A DNA stretch of 64,000 nucleotides from Clostridium yunnanense (GTDB lineage: Bacteria > Bacillota > Clostridia > Clostridiales > Clostridiaceae), in contig NZ_JAENHN010000039.1 of NCBI RefSeq assembly GCF_016595795.1, positions 62,001-126,000 of the forward strand, given 5' to 3'. The first letter of the stretch is position 1, and every line of letters begins with the position of its first letter. Positions 17,025 to 26,378 of this stretch are shown here, piece by piece. The notes beneath the pieces were generated by a model. That model was given only the letters and a program-made list of their open reading frames with translations. It was not told where the DNA came from and did not search any database. A program made the translations under genes and the position numbers.

Positions 17025-20000
17025 CTATACTCTTTCCACAGCTAAATCAAGTTTTTCTCCGTTTATGTTGGATTCTGTATATTTGAATTCAACATTGTAT
17101 GCTATATCCATTGTTAGAGTTTCTCTCTTTATTGTGTCTGCAAACTTTTTAACTACTTCTAATAACATATCATTGTTGGCAACATAAAGCTTTATCTTAT
17201 CAGATACTTCAAAACCACTTTCTTTTCTCATGTTTTGTATCTTAGATATCATTTCTCTAACATGACCTTCTTCTCTTAATACATCTGTTATAGTTGTATC
17301 AAGAACAACACCAACTTCACCTTCTCCAGCAAACGCAAAGCCATCTAATCCTTGCATAGTCACTAGAAGATTTTCATTGTTAAGCTCTATTTCAGTACCA
17401 TCAACATTTATAGTTTCAGTACCTCCATTTTGTATCTTTTGAGCCAATTCCATTTGATTTTTCGCAGCTATCTCTTTTCTTATGCCAGGTATCATCTTTC
17501 CATAAGCTTTTCCTAACACAGGAAGATTAGGCTTTATCTCAAAATTAACATGCTCTGATAAATCAGCGCCAAATACTATTTGTTTTATGTTTAACTCATC
17601 TTTAACTATATCACCATAGTATTCTGGTAATGACTTAACTGAAACTAACATTTCTGAAAGTGGCTGTCTGTTCTTTATATTAGCTCCATTTCTTGCACTT
17701 CTTCCAAGCTTAACTATAGAGTATGCAAGTTCCATTTCTTCTTCTAGCTTCTTATCAACAGCAGTAAAATCAGCTACTGGCCATTTACATAAATGAACAC
17801 TTTCTTCAGCAGTTTCATCTAAACTAAGAACAAGACTTTGGTATATATTTTCACTCATGAAAGGTACAAATGGTGCAGATATCTTACTTACAGTAACAAG
17901 AACTTTATATAAAGTAGTGTATGCACCTATCTTATCGTCGTTCAATTCTGTAGTCCAGAATCTAGATCTATTTCTTCTTACGTACCAGTTTGAAAGTTCA
18001 TCTACAAATTCTTCAAGTGCTAAAGCTGCTTGAGTTACTCTGTAACCTTCTAAATTATCTTCTACATTTTTTACAAGTGTATTAAGTTTTGATAATATCC
18101 ATTTATCCATAACATTATCAGACTTAAACTCACTATACTTTGTAGCATCAAAACTATCTAAATCAGCGTATAAGATATAGAATGAATAAACATTCCAAAG
18201 AGTGCTTAAGAACTTTCTTTGAGTCTCTTCTACATCATCCTTAGAGAATCTTGTTGGAAGCCAAGGAGCACTTGATGTATAGAAATGCCATCTTGTAGCA
18301 TCAGCACCAACTGTATCTAAAACATCATCAGGCGCAACTACATTGCCCTTTGATTTAGACATTTTAAGTCCCTTCTTATCAAGAACGTGACCTAAAACTA
18401 TACAATTCTCAAACGGATTTGAATCAAATATAGCAGTAGATATAGCAAGTAATGTATAGAACCATCCTCTTGTTTGGTCTACAGCTTCTGATATAAATTG
18501 AGCTGGGAAGTTAGCTTCAAATAACTCCTTATTCTCAAATGGGTAGTGATGTTGTGCAAAAGGCATTGAACCTGAGTCAAACCAACAGTCTATAACTTCA
18601 GCGGTTCTCTTCATTTCCTTTCCACAGCAGCTACACTTTAGTTTTACCCCATCTATATATGGCTTATGAAGTTCTATATTATCTGGAACATCAAGCCCCT
18701 TTTCCTTAAGTTCTGCAATACTTCCTATAAGCTCTCTATGTCCGCATTCACATTCCCATATTGGAAGTGGTGTTCCCCAATATCTATCTCTTGATATACC
18801 CCAATCTATAACATTTTCAAGGAACTTACCAAATCTTCCTGTTCTTATGTTATCTGGATACCAGTTTATCTTATCGTTGTTCTCTAAAAGTTTATCTCTT
18901 AAAGATGTCATTCTTACAAACCAACTAGCCTTTGGATAGTAAAGTAGTGGTGTATCACATCTCCAGCAGTGTGGATATGAGTGAGTATGCTTTTCAGCCT
19001 TATAAAGTGAGTTTTGATCCTTAAGATAATTTAATATCTTTTCATCGGCTTTCTTAACAAATATTCCAGCAAATGGAGTAACCTCATCAACAAATTTTCC
19101 TTCTGCATCTACAAGATTAATTAATGGTAATCCATTTTTCTTTGCTACTAAATTATCATCTTCACCATAAGCAGGTGCTATATGAACTATTCCAGTACCA
19201 TCTGAAAGAGTTACAAAATCACCGTGTATAACAAAGAAGGCTTTCTCTTCCGGTTTGTGGAATGGCATTAATTGCTCGTACTCTAAGCCTAATATTTCTT
19301 CACCCTTGAATTCTTTTATCACTTCATAATCATCTGAAAGAACCTTAGCTACTAGTTCTTTAGCCAATATATAAACTTCATCGTTTTGTTTAACTTCAAC
19401 ATAATCATAAGACTTATTTATAGCAAGACCTACGTTAGAAGGTAGTGTCCAAGGTGTTGTTGTCCAAGCCATTATATACTTGTTATCTTCACCTTTAACT
19501 TTAAACTTAACAAAAGCAGTATTGTCTTTTACATCTTTGTATCCTTGAGCAACTTCGTGTGATGAAAGTGAAGTTCCACATCTCGGACAGTATGGCATTA
19601 CTTTATGACCTTTATATAAAAGATCCTTATCCCACATTTGCTTTAATGCCCACCATACTGATTCTATGTAAGAATTATGATAAGTAACATATGGATTCTC
19701 CATATCAACCCAGTAACCTATCTTCTTAGACATGTCTTCCCACATACTTACATAAGTAAATACTGAATCCTTACAAAGCTTAACAAATTCTTCTACTCCA
19801 TGTTCCTCTATTTGTTGCTTTCCTGATATTCCAAGTTTCTTTTCTATTTCAAGTTCAACTGGAAGTCCATGAGTATCCCATCCAGCTTTTCTTATAACCT
19901 TGTATCCTCTCATAACCTTATATCTTGGTATTATATCTTTTATAACCCTTGTTATGATATGACCAACGTGAGGTTTTCCATTGGCAGTTGGAGGTCCATC

Positions 20001-20132
20001 ATAGAAAGTAAAATACTCTCCTTCTTGATTTGATTCAAAGCTCTTTTTGATTATTTCTTTATCTCTCCAGAGCTCAGTTACATCTCTTTCCAGTTCAACA
20101 AAACTTTTTGAAGAATCTAGTTTCTTATACAT
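17025..20132 (-). CDS. ileS: Isoleucyl-tRNA synthetase, type 2 (eukaryote-like)
   Basis: 1035 residues. It charges tRNA-Ile with isoleucine using ATP. The HIGH motif is PHVGHI (about 55-60, in [20 protein letters not shown]) and KMSKS is in [11 protein letters not shown]. An editing domain lies between them, and a C-terminal anticodon-binding region follows. The length and the wording around HIGH match the eukaryote-like IleS2 class, known for low mupirocin sensitivity, rather than the E. coli-like IleS1. AAAGGGG precedes the ATG. Expression is controlled by a T-box leader whose specifier reads ATC. Confidence 0.96.
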   Translation of the reverse strand: MYKKLDSSKSFVELERDVTELWRDKEIIKKSFESNQEGEYFTFYDGPPTANGKPHVGHIITRVIKDIIPRYKVMRGYKVIRKAGWDTHGLPVELEIEKKLGISGKQQIEEHGVEEFVKLCKDSVFTYVSMWEDMSKKIGYWVDMENPYVTYHNSYIESVWWALKQMWDKDLLYKGHKVMPYCPRCGTSLSSHEVAQGYKDVKDNTAFVKFKVKGEDNKYIMAWTTTPWTLPSNVGLAINKSYDYVEVKQNDEVYILAKELVAKVLSDDYEVIKEFKGEEILGLEYEQLMPFHKPEEKAFFVIHGDFVTLSDGTGIVHIAPAYGEDDNLVAKKNGLPLINLVDAEGKFVDEVTPFAGIFVKKADEKILNYLKDQNSLYKAEKHTHSYPHCWRCDTPLLYYPKASWFVRMTSLRDKLLENNDKINWYPDNIRTGRFGKFLENVIDWGISRDRYWGTPLPIWECECGHRELIGSIAELKEKGLDVPDNIELHKPYIDGVKLKCSCCGKEMKRTAEVIDCWFDSGSMPFAQHHYPFENKELFEANFPAQFISEAVDQTRGWFYTLLAISTAIFDSNPFENCIVLGHVLDKKGLKMSKSKGNVVAPDDVLDTVGADATRWHFYTSSAPWLPTRFSKDDVEETQRKFLSTLWNVYSFYILYADLDSFDATKYSEFKSDNVMDKWILSKLNTLVKNVEDNLEGYRVTQAALALEEFVDELSNWYVRRNRSRFWTTELNDDKIGAYTTLYKVLVTVSKISAPFVPFMSENIYQSLVLSLDETAEESVHLCKWPVADFTAVDKKLEEEMELAYSIVKLGRSARNGANIKNRQPLSEMLVSVKSLPEYYGDIVKDELNIKQIVFGADLSEHVNFEIKPNLPVLGKAYGKMIPGIRKEIAAKNQMELAQKIQNGGTETINVDGTEIELNNENLLVTMQGLDGFAFAGEGEVGVVLDTTITDVLREEGHVREMISKIQNMRKESGFEVSDKIKLYVANNDMLLEVVKKFADTIKRETLTMDIAYNVEFKYTESNINGEKLDLAVERV

Positions 20133-20339
20133 GCTTTTTCCCCTTTCATAAATGGTGTAAATTTAGCCCACATTAATGTTAAAATATTGTTTTTTTTAAT
20201 ATCTATAGTATTAATGCATATATCTACTATTTTCTAGATATCAAAACTCTAATCATAACTTATATTTGTTATGTAACTTATAGCAATTTATAAATTTAAA
20301 CAAATATAATTCAAATTCAATTGAATGATATCTTCATAT

Positions 20340-20392
20340 AGATGAAGCCCTTCATACTTAAGTTTATATTTTCAAATTGAAGTGTTTCATCT
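20340..20392. repeat. Hairpin family A, copy 2 (short form, in ileS leader)
   Basis: AGATGAAGCCCTTCA (20340-20354) pairs with TGAAGTGTTTCATCT (20378-20392) with two mismatches. It lacks the second inner stem of longer copies. It lies between the T-box terminator and the ileS start codon, so it would be part of the mRNA leader. Confidence 0.65.
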
Positions 20393-20421
20393 TTAAATCG
20401 CCTAATTATATAAATAAAAAA

Positions 20422-20690
20422 AACCTCATCCCATAGGACGAAGTTATATTCGTTATACCACCTTAAAGCGACGCCATATAGATTTATATATCACATAAAT
20501 CTAAAGCTCATTTTCGAGTACATATATACTCTATCCTTTAACGCAGGATGACGAGATAAGCTTATTAATGCAAAAACACTTTCAGCCTCCAGCTCCTAGG
20601 TGATTTTCATTAAGTATATACACGATTTTTCACCAACCAATCGCTCTCTATAGTAGTATACCTAAATACTTGCCCTAATCATTACTTTTC
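20422..20690 (-). promoter_or_regulatory. T-box leader with isoleucine (ATC) specifier controlling ileS
   Basis: Read on the minus strand. Stem I starts near AGAGAGCGATTGGTTGGTG. The specifier loop has GAAA-ATC-ACC, ATC lying at 20604-20602, the same GAAA-codon layout as in known T-boxes. The T-box core AAGGTGGTATAACG is at about 20464-20451. The terminator stem ACTTCGTCC/GGATGAGGT is followed by a T-run ending near 20420. Uncharged tRNA-Ile would pair with the specifier and core, disrupting the terminator and switching ileS on. The T-box core differs from the usual GGTGGNACCGCG after GGTGGTA but keeps the pairing bases. Confidence 0.9.
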
Positions 20691-20888
20691 AATGTAAAAA
20701 TTATATCTCAGCTTGAAGTTATTGTCAACATGGTTTAAATTGTTCAGTCTAGCAACGTTTTTCGCTTATGAAAACATTTACTTAAGTATTATTTAATATT
20801 ATTCTAAGTGATATAAAATAACTCTTTACAAAATATAGAATATAGGTTAATATAATACTTGTAATTATAATATTTAGAGGTGTTTTAA

Positions 20889-20984
20889 ATGTTAATGTAT
20901 ATTTTTAAAATGTTTATTTTTAGCGTTATAATTTTTTCTATGATATTTATTAATCCTAATGGACTTTTTAATTTCTTTTTTTAA
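20889..20984 (+). CDS. 31-residue hydrophobic peptide gene (tentative)
   Basis: ATG at 20889 follows AGAGGTG by 7 bases. It encodes MLMYIFKMFIFSVIIFSMIF then INPNGLFNFFF, a single membrane helix with few charges. Upstream is AT-rich with TATAAT-like hexamers. The ribosome site is good and the composition is that of small membrane proteins, but AT-rich DNA yields such frames by chance. No family is recognised; it does not match KdpF. Confidence 0.35.
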   Translation: MLMYIFKMFIFSVIIFSMIFINPNGLFNFFF

Positions 20985-21401
20985 TTATCTTCTATTATTA
21001 AATTGATCTAATACTTTCCAATAAACTTTATATTTCCAAATTTTCTTCTAAGAAATCAACATAATTTTAAAAATAAATTTCTACTCTAACCAATACATCA
21101 TTAAGATAATTTATTTGTGACTTAATATAAATTATCTTAATATGGATATAATTAAAGATATAATAGATCTAATGTACCAACTTATATCCATAATTCTTAT
21201 TAATTTTAGATTAAACGAATTCGGGATATATATTTTCACAATAATGAATAAGTCTATATATCGTGACTATTTAAGATATAAAATTTTATTTAATAACTAT
21301 TACTAATTACTATTGACTTTCAGTTGTTGTAGTGGTTTAATATAGTTAATAAGATTTTCCATCCCCTTGAATAGTCATCCTTAAGATTTGGAGGATTAAC
21401 T
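20985..21401. other. AT-rich intergenic region
   Basis: 417 bases between the tentative 31-residue gene and the BFD-like gene. I see no gene, hairpin repeat or riboswitch. The last 60 bases probably carry the promoter of the Fe-S gene. Confidence 0.5.
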
Positions 21402-21626
21402 ATGGAAAACAACTTAAATCAAGAAATTTTAGATAAGCTCACAAAAGTCTGTTTATGCAAGGCCATCCCCAGGTCTAAGATAAAAGACGCTATACGAAAA
21501 GGAGCTCGTACACCAGACGAAGTTACTAAGGCTACTGGAGCACGCACCGGCGGCTGTGGTGGTAGACGATGCACCCCTAAAATTCAAGAATTGATAGATG
21601 GGTATTTAGATGAACAATGGCATTAA
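21402..21626 (+). CDS. BFD-like [2Fe-2S]-binding protein
   Basis: 74 residues. Four cysteines, Cys17 and Cys19 (CLC) and Cys52 and Cys57 (CGGRRC), give the C-X-C...C-X4-C pattern of bacterioferritin-associated ferredoxin-like domains that bind a [2Fe-2S] cluster. The helical segment IKDAIRKGARTPDEVTKATG between them is also typical. It is a stand-alone domain, possibly an iron- or redox-responsive electron carrier. It follows TTGGAGGA. No bacterioferritin gene is adjacent. Confidence 0.85.
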   Translation: MENNLNQEILDKLTKVCLCKAIPRSKIKDAIRKGARTPDEVTKATGARTGGCGGRRCTPKIQELIDGYLDEQWH

Positions 21627-21676
21627 TTCCCCTTAATTGCTCATTTGTTATTATTTCTTATCTCCCTATCGCACAT

Positions 21677-21767
21677 AAAAAAGATTCACTGAAGCGAATT
21701 TCCTCAGTGAATCTTTTTGCGCATCTGCCTTTTCTGAACGTAGTGAAGAAATTCTGGCAGGCGATAT
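21677..21767. repeat. Family D repeat, copy 1: terminator hairpin plus GCATCTGCC tail
   Basis: AAAAAAGATTCACTGA (21677-21692) pairs with TCAGTGAATCTTTTT (21704-21718). It is followed by GCGCATCTGCC (21719-21729), a spacer with GAACGTAGTGA, and GGCAGGCGATAT. GCCTTTTCTGAA and its partner form a second weak stem (CTGCC/GGCAG). The same module is at 52010-52105. Confidence 0.75.
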
Positions 21768-21864
21768 ATTCTTGTTTTTTTATTCTCTAATTCTATTACG
21801 TTTTAAGTCTGTCACGTATACTTATCCAAAGATATAATTGAATTATAAAACCCATAAAGAATAA

Positions 21865-21903
21865 GAAAATCACTGAAGCGAATTTCTTCAGTGAATCTTT
21901 TTG
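21865..21903. terminator. Terminator of the CHAP gene (family D hairpin, copy 2)
   Basis: AATCACTGAAG (21868-21878) and CTTCAGTGAATC (21887-21898) form a stem that, on the minus strand, lies just after the CHAP gene stop. The sequence matches 21684-21718 apart from a few bases. Confidence 0.75.
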
Positions 21904-21914
21904 CGCATAATTAT

Positions 21915-22520
21915 TTAGTTTTCTTTTCTAAGCCAGCCAGATACCCCTTTTCCAGAAGCTATAATTGGCTTGTCATCTTTATAAGTTATGCTTAGTTTCT
22001 CTCGAGGTTTTCCATAAACGTTTTGCTGTACTATCTCAATATAATCATCTTCAACCTTGCTTACTATTGCTAAGTGACCATACTCACCTTTTGTAAATAC
22101 AATTATATCGTTTATTTCTGGTTTATCACCTTCACCATTCTTAAATTGAGCCAGCATCCTAGTATTATTAGTACCTCCATTTTCTATCTTATCATCAAAA
22201 TAATCTTTAGCATTTCCTCCGCCAGGTATGGTTGTGCCTAATTTATCATAATAGAATCTATTAATAAACTCTACACATTGCCATTTGTATCCGTAAACGT
22301 AACCATTTTTATTTTTGTTTATACCATGTTCTTGTGCTCCATCTTTACCATTATTATATATAGGTATACCTTGATAAGTATCTGCTACTTTGCCAACCTC
22401 ACTTCCAAGCTTATACATAAGTCCTGTAACTACAGATACAATAACCCCAACAATTAATACTACTATTATAGTTAAAGTCATTAATTTCATTATATTTGTA
22501 CTTTTTCTCTTATAATACAT
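21915..22520 (-). CDS. CHAP-domain cell-wall or peptide amidase, membrane anchored
   Basis: 201 residues. A signal-anchor helix lies at about 12-36. A CHAP domain follows from about 75, with the catalytic Cys in YKWQCVEFINRFYYDKLG and the His in YGHLAIVSKV, then an acidic/Asn position in YIEIVQQN. CHAP enzymes are cysteine peptidases that cut peptidoglycan cross-bridges or glutathionylspermidine. Here it probably acts outside the membrane on cell wall. ATG follows AAAGGG. It is downstream of a DUF1643 gene with a 27-base gap. Confidence 0.82.
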   Translation of the reverse strand: MYYKRKSTNIMKLMTLTIIVVLIVGVIVSVVTGLMYKLGSEVGKVADTYQGIPIYNNGKDGAQEHGINKNKNGYVYGYKWQCVEFINRFYYDKLGTTIPGGGNAKDYFDDKIENGGTNNTRMLAQFKNGEGDKPEINDIIVFTKGEYGHLAIVSKVEDDYIEIVQQNVYGKPREKLSITYKDDKPIIASGKGVSGWLRKEN

Positions 22521-22547
22521 ATAACCCTTTCTAAAGTGCCATTACTT

Positions 22548-23168
22548 TTACCATTGAAATTCCACTAATGGGTCTTGTAAATTCCAATTGACGCAATGTC
22601 TAGGATACCCTTTTTTTGTAAGGTCTCCTACTATATAAAGCTTCTTTTTTTCGCTACTTATTGAATTTACCTCTCTTATAGTCTTTAGAATGTACTCAAC
22701 TCTTAAGTTATATATTGATTCTATCTCCTTTAGCACTTCTCCCCAACCTAATATTATATAATCTGATTCCTCAATTGATCTTCTTATTATGTCATCATTT
22801 TTTATTGTGACTCCATTTAACTGGAAAAGATCATCATTTCCAGTAACAAAGCATTCTCCTCTAGCCTTAAAAGAGAGCTCTATACTATTTCTATCATACT
22901 CTATTGTAGTAAATAAATTTACTATATTAACTTTTATTACCGGGCCAAATTCTTCTCTCTTATTATCAATATATTTTAAAACTCTTTGTATTAATTTATC
23001 ACACTTAAAATCACTACAAGTTTTTGGTGCTCTTCCTATTACAAGTATACTGCTCATTCCTTTTTTACTTATCGGGAATGTAAGCTTATAGCATCTATCA
23101 TTATCATAGTCCTCCAATATCTCCATGGAGCTTTTACAAACAAATCTAGGATATTTACTTTTTTGCAT
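22548..23168 (-). CDS. DUF1643-like protein
   Basis: 206 residues, soluble. SSILVIGRAPKTCSDFKCDK is followed by IQRVLKYID, VNIVNLFTTIEYD, and later SDYIILGWGE and YIVGDLTKKGYPRHCVNWNL. This is the order of the DUF1643 family (N-terminal L-x-V-x-x-N/R-P, central NLF, late GWG and R-H-P). No enzyme activity is known for the family. ATG 23168 is preceded by GGGGATTTGGAGG. It is upstream of, and probably cotranscribed with, the CHAP gene. Confidence 0.6.
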   Translation of the reverse strand: MQKSKYPRFVCKSSMEILEDYDNDRCYKLTFPISKKGMSSILVIGRAPKTCSDFKCDKLIQRVLKYIDNKREEFGPVIKVNIVNLFTTIEYDRNSIELSFKARGECFVTGNDDLFQLNGVTIKNDDIIRRSIEESDYIILGWGEVLKEIESIYNLRVEYILKTIREVNSISSEKKKLYIVGDLTKKGYPRHCVNWNLQDPLVEFQW

Positions 23169-23280
23169 CCTCCAAATCCCCTTTTTTATATTTCGTAAAG
23201 CTTTATTAATACATATTTATATTTATATGAATATATACCAATAAACGTTAAAATGCATTTTAATGTTTAACTTTATTATA

Positions 23281-23331
23281 ATAAAAGAAGCTATGCATGA
23301 TTATTTTAATATCATACATAGCTTCTTTTAT
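23281..23331 (-). terminator. Terminator ending the HK/NfeD/FloA/RR cluster
   Basis: ATAAAAGAAGCTATGCATGAT (23281-23301) pairs with ATCATACATAGCTTCTTTTAT (23311-23331) with one mismatch. It abuts the stop of the last gene of the minus-strand cluster and has T-runs in both directions. Confidence 0.88.
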
Positions 23332-23565
23332 CTACATTTTACCTAGCATATCTTTTACTATATTTACTTGCCTTACAGATAAACTTAACTGCTCTCCAAT
23401 TCTTCTAGGATCCATACCTTGATGTATTAACTCCTTCACTTTTTGAAGCATATCAGAATCAGTTATTACATCCTCAACAGCATTGGAATCTTTTTGACTC
23501 ACATCCTTTAAATGTTCTTCAATTTTATCATCAAGATTTAATTCTTTCATCTTATCCCAAACCAT
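23332..23565 (-). CDS. Small helical protein with HTH-like C-terminus, unknown
   Basis: 77 residues from ATG 23565, chosen because GGGAGGT lies 8 bases upstream; a longer frame has no ribosome site. It is acidic and helical. The C-terminal part, IHQGMDPRRIGEQLSLSVRQ, resembles a helix-turn-helix like sigma region 4 or small regulators. It is the last gene of the minus-strand cluster that contains floA and a two-component pair. No family recognised. Confidence 0.6.
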   Translation of the reverse strand: MVWDKMKELNLDDKIEEHLKDVSQKDSNAVEDVITDSDMLQKVKELIHQGMDPRRIGEQLSLSVRQVNIVKDMLGKM

Positions 23566-23651
23566 ATATAAAAACCTCCCAAGAATGACTTTAATGTTAG
23601 TATATCTCGGAAGGTCTTTTTTATTCTTTAGCAAATTGTAATTCAATATTT

Positions 23652-24053
23652 TTATAATTCTTCGTCACTTTGATCTTCTGACAATCGTTTGATTAGAACA
23701 TATCCTATTGCTCCTGGTATTCCAATTGAAATAGCAGAACTTAACAGTGTCCTTCCAGTTATTCCACTTAACACAAATGTATTTATAGCATGCACCACTC
23801 CCAATCCTATAAAAACATATATAGCTATTTTATTCCACAAAAACACACCTATAATAGTAATTACTGTCATTACACCTAAAATAGTTGTAATTGCCATAGA
23901 TGTATTAGTAGTAGGGAACTGGCTTGCTAGTTCTGGTGTAAATGTTTGATTTAACTTATTTATTGGAAATGTAAATACACTAAATATTGCCCCTATAAAA
24001 TATAACACTAAAATTCCTGTTATTAGACATCCTCTTTCTCTTGAACTTTCCAT
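23652..24053 (-). CDS. Four-helix membrane protein, unknown
   Basis: 133 residues from ATG 24053, eight bases after AAGGAG. Four hydrophobic segments lie at about 9-27, 49-66, 70-90 and 97-115. A short charged tail follows (KRLSEDQSDEEL). It sits directly after the LytTR regulator gene and before a small HTH-like gene, all cotranscribed by spacing. No family recognised. Confidence 0.6.
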   Translation of the reverse strand: MESSRERGCLITGILVLYFIGAIFSVFTFPINKLNQTFTPELASQFPTTNTSMAITTILGVMTVITIIGVFLWNKIAIYVFIGLGVVHAINTFVLSGITGRTLLSSAISIGIPGAIGYVLIKRLSEDQSDEEL

Positions 24054-24079
24054 TTGTTGCACTCCTTACCTAAACCATT

Positions 24080-24817
24080 TTATAAACTAAATATTTTTTT
24101 TATATCTTCATACTTCTCATGAGTTAACAAAGCATCCTTATCTGTATCCTTTAGTTTCACTATATAAGTCCATCTTCCATAAGGATAAATCTTTGAAATC
24201 AATGAAAGATTTATTATATACGACTTATGACTTCTAAAAAATTGGCCTTTATCCAATTTTTCTTCAATTTCTGAAAGAGTTGCTGAAGTTATAAAATTAT
24301 CAGATTTCGTATAGATAACTGTATTGTTCTCTTCTCTCTGTACAAGAACAATATCTTTAGAATCAATAAAACTAACCCCTTCCTTGCTCTTAATCATAAG
24401 TTTCTCTAAGCCTTTTTCATGCTTTATTATCTTATCAATTCCATAGCTTGGAGAAGGCTCATTTAGATTCTTGATTCTATCCAAGGTCTGATTAAGCCTT
24501 TCAATCTTAAAAGGCTTAATTAAGTAATCAAAAGCATATACCTGAAAGGCATCAGACATATATTGAGAATGTGCTGTGGCAAATATGATAATAGTTTTAG
24601 GATTAATATCCGATATCTTCTTAGCAAGTTCAATTCCGTTACAATCAGGCATCTCTACATCTAGAAAAACTATTTCTGGTCTCTTCTCTTGAAAAATACT
24701 AATGGCAAGTTCTCCGTCCCCAGCTTCGCCTATAATTTCAAAACCTTGAACTTTTTCCACTACTTTTCTTATTACTAATCTCATTCCTTTTTCATCATCT
24801 ACTACTAGCACCTTCAT
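24080..24817 (-). CDS. LytTR-family response regulator
   Basis: 245 residues from ATG 24817 (MKVLVVDDEKGMRLVIRKVV), chosen because AAGGTG lies upstream; 40 more in-frame residues would be read from a hairpin repeat. The receiver has the phosphoacceptor Asp53 in VFLDVEMPDCNG and Lys in DYLIKPF. A LytTR DNA-binding domain covers about 140-240 (IDSKDIVLVQREENNTVIYT, then SHKSYIINLSLISKIYPYGR). Its likely kinase is encoded four genes upstream (26993-27904), with nfeD, floA and an unknown gene between. Confidence 0.88.
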   Translation of the reverse strand: MKVLVVDDEKGMRLVIRKVVEKVQGFEIIGEAGDGELAISIFQEKRPEIVFLDVEMPDCNGIELAKKISDINPKTIIIFATAHSQYMSDAFQVYAFDYLIKPFKIERLNQTLDRIKNLNEPSPSYGIDKIIKHEKGLEKLMIKSKEGVSFIDSKDIVLVQREENNTVIYTKSDNFITSATLSEIEEKLDKGQFFRSHKSYIINLSLISKIYPYGRWTYIVKLKDTDKDALLTHEKYEDIKKIFSL

Positions 24818-24842
24818 AATTGATCTGCACCTTTCTATATAT

Positions 24843-24938
24843 GGATGTACCACTCCAATGTTAAAACTATTTTCTAAACTACTCTGAGTTACTAGAGGAG
24901 TTCTTGAAAATATGAATTCAAAAATGAAGTGGTACACC
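24843..24938. repeat. Hairpin family A, copy 3 (inside an operon)
   Basis: Outer arms GGATGTACCACTCCA (24843-24857) and TGAAGTGGTACACC (24925-24938). The inner stem AACTACTCT/AGAGGAGTT lies around GAGTTACT. Shares AAACTATTTTC and TTGAAAATAT with the copy at 36441-36534. It lies between the stop of the 129-residue-class gene and the start of the LytTR regulator, both on the minus strand. Confidence 0.75.
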
Positions 24939-24946
24939 TATAAATA

Positions 24947-25327
24947 TTAAACTCTTCTAAATCCTCTTCTACTTCTCTTACAAACAGGCTTATTTATTAT
25001 TTCAGAAAGTATTATAGCCTGCTTTAACTTAGACGGAGTTATTTCCTCGGAAATTCCTTCCATTAGACCTTTTTCTCCTCCAGTCGGCTCCATATCGACT
25101 TCATTAGATCTTACAATCTCACCATATGAATCCCTTTCGATAATACTGCTTTCTGTATTAGTATTATTGTTTATATCCTGCGAATACCTTTCATCAGCGG
25201 TATAATCTTGACTCATCCCAGTTGTTACCATGTTCTTATATTTCTTGAAAGAGCTACTTATACCTCTAAACTCTTCGCTATCACTTATATTGTCCATAAT
25301 ATCAGATATAATATCTTTTAAATCCAA
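24947..25327 (-). CDS. Unknown protein downstream of floA
   Basis: 126 residues if the TTG at 25327 is used, eight bases after GGAG; a GTG three codons earlier overlaps that site. It is acidic with little predicted order in the middle (Asn/Thr/Glu-rich) and ends in a strongly basic tail, CKRSRRGFRRV. No membrane segment. It follows floA by 43 bases and looks cotranscribed. I recognise no domain; an interaction with FloA is only a guess from position. Confidence 0.6.
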   Translation of the reverse strand: MDLKDIISDIMDNISDSEEFRGISSSFKKYKNMVTTGMSQDYTADERYSQDINNNTNTESSIIERDSYGEIVRSNEVDMEPTGGEKGLMEGISEEITPSKLKQAIILSEIINKPVCKRSRRGFRRV

Positions 25328-25370
25328 ACCAATCACTCCTTTATGGACTTAATAGAAAATAATAATTTAA

Positions 25371-26357
25371 TTATTGATTTTCCTTATTACTCTTTATCTC
25401 TTTTTTCTTTTGGCCTGAATCAGATATTGATGATCTCATTCTTGTATCTGCTATCAAGTTTTGCATATCATAATAATCCATTATACCTAACTTACCTTCT
25501 CTAAGTGCTTGAGCCATTGCTCTTGGAACTTCTGATTCAGCTTCAACTACTGTAGCTCTCATTTCTTGTTCTTTTGCTACAGCCATTGCTCTTCTTTCTT
25601 CTGCTTTAGCTTGAGCGATATTCTTATCAGCTTCTGCTTGAAGAGTTTGAAGATGTGCACCTATATTTCTTCCTACATCTACATCCGCAATATCTATTGA
25701 AAGTATTTCAAAAGCAGTTCCTGCATCTAGTCCTTTATTTAAAACAGTTTGAGAAATAGCATCTGGATTTTCAAGAACTAGTTTATGACTTTCTGAAGAA
25801 CCTACATTAGTTACTATACCTTCACCTACTCTGGCAAGAATTGTAGCCTCACCAGCACCACCAACAAGTCTTTCTAAATTAGTTCTAACAGTAACTCTAG
25901 CTTTAACTAATAATTCTATACCATCCTTAGCAACAGCAGAAACATTTGGTGTTTCTATAACCTTAGGATTAACACTCATCTTAACAGCTTCTAATACATC
26001 TCTACCTGCAAGATCTATTGCTGCAGCTTTCTCAAAGTGAAGATCGATATCAGCTCTATGTGCAGCTATAAGTGCATCTACAACCTTATCTACATTTCCT
26101 CCAGCAAGATAGTGTGCTTCTAATTGGTTTACGTTTATAGTAAGGCCTGCCTTAGTAGCCTTAATAAGAGGCAAAACTATTCTGCTTGGTACAACTCTTC
26201 TAAGTCTCATACCTACTAAATTAAATACACTAACCCTTACATTTGCAGCTAGTGATGATACCCATAGTCCTAATGGAACGAAAGTAAAAAAGGTTCCAAC
26301 TACAAAAACAATAATTACAATACTAATAATCATTCTAATGGCAAAAGCGTCTCCCAT
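25371..26357 (-). CDS. floA: Flotillin-like protein FloA
   Basis: 328 residues (B. subtilis FloA is about 331). A membrane hairpin lies at about 8-30, then an SPFH/PHB domain ([40 protein letters not shown]), then the Ala/Glu-rich coiled coil [20 protein letters not shown]. FloA organises membrane microdomains that hold signalling and secretion complexes. Starts after GGGAGG. It follows nfeD by 21 bases, the standard nfeD-floA pair. Here the pair is flanked by a sensor kinase and a response regulator. Confidence 0.95.
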   Translation of the reverse strand: MGDAFAIRMIISIVIIVFVVGTFFTFVPLGLWVSSLAANVRVSVFNLVGMRLRRVVPSRIVLPLIKATKAGLTINVNQLEAHYLAGGNVDKVVDALIAAHRADIDLHFEKAAAIDLAGRDVLEAVKMSVNPKVIETPNVSAVAKDGIELLVKARVTVRTNLERLVGGAGEATILARVGEGIVTNVGSSESHKLVLENPDAISQTVLNKGLDAGTAFEILSIDIADVDVGRNIGAHLQTLQAEADKNIAQAKAEERRAMAVAKEQEMRATVVEAESEVPRAMAQALREGKLGIMDYYDMQNLIADTRMRSSISDSGQKKKEIKSNKENQ

Positions 26358-26378
26358 GATAATCCTCCCTAATATAAA

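Larger units (their letters stand above)
20133..20888. other. Long leader region of ileS and upstream flank
   Basis: The region holds, on the minus strand, the T-box leader (about 20422-20690) and a 290-base stretch from its terminator to the ileS start, which includes a family A hairpin at 20340-20392. Above 20700 is the AT-rich promoter region for ileS and for the 31-residue gene on the plus strand. Confidence 0.7.
21627..21914. other. Intergenic region with two family D terminator repeats
   Basis: 288 bases. The region holds the hairpin-plus-tail module at 21677-21767 after the BFD gene and a second copy of the hairpin alone at 21865-21903 before the CHAP gene stop. The two hairpins are nearly identical, including the loop GAAGCGAATTTC. 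Confidence 0.7.

Noticed and set aside
24818-24937. 40-residue N-terminal extension of the LytTR regulator
   Set aside because: It is read from a family A hairpin; the ATG at 24817 has a ribosome site and matches where receiver domains begin.
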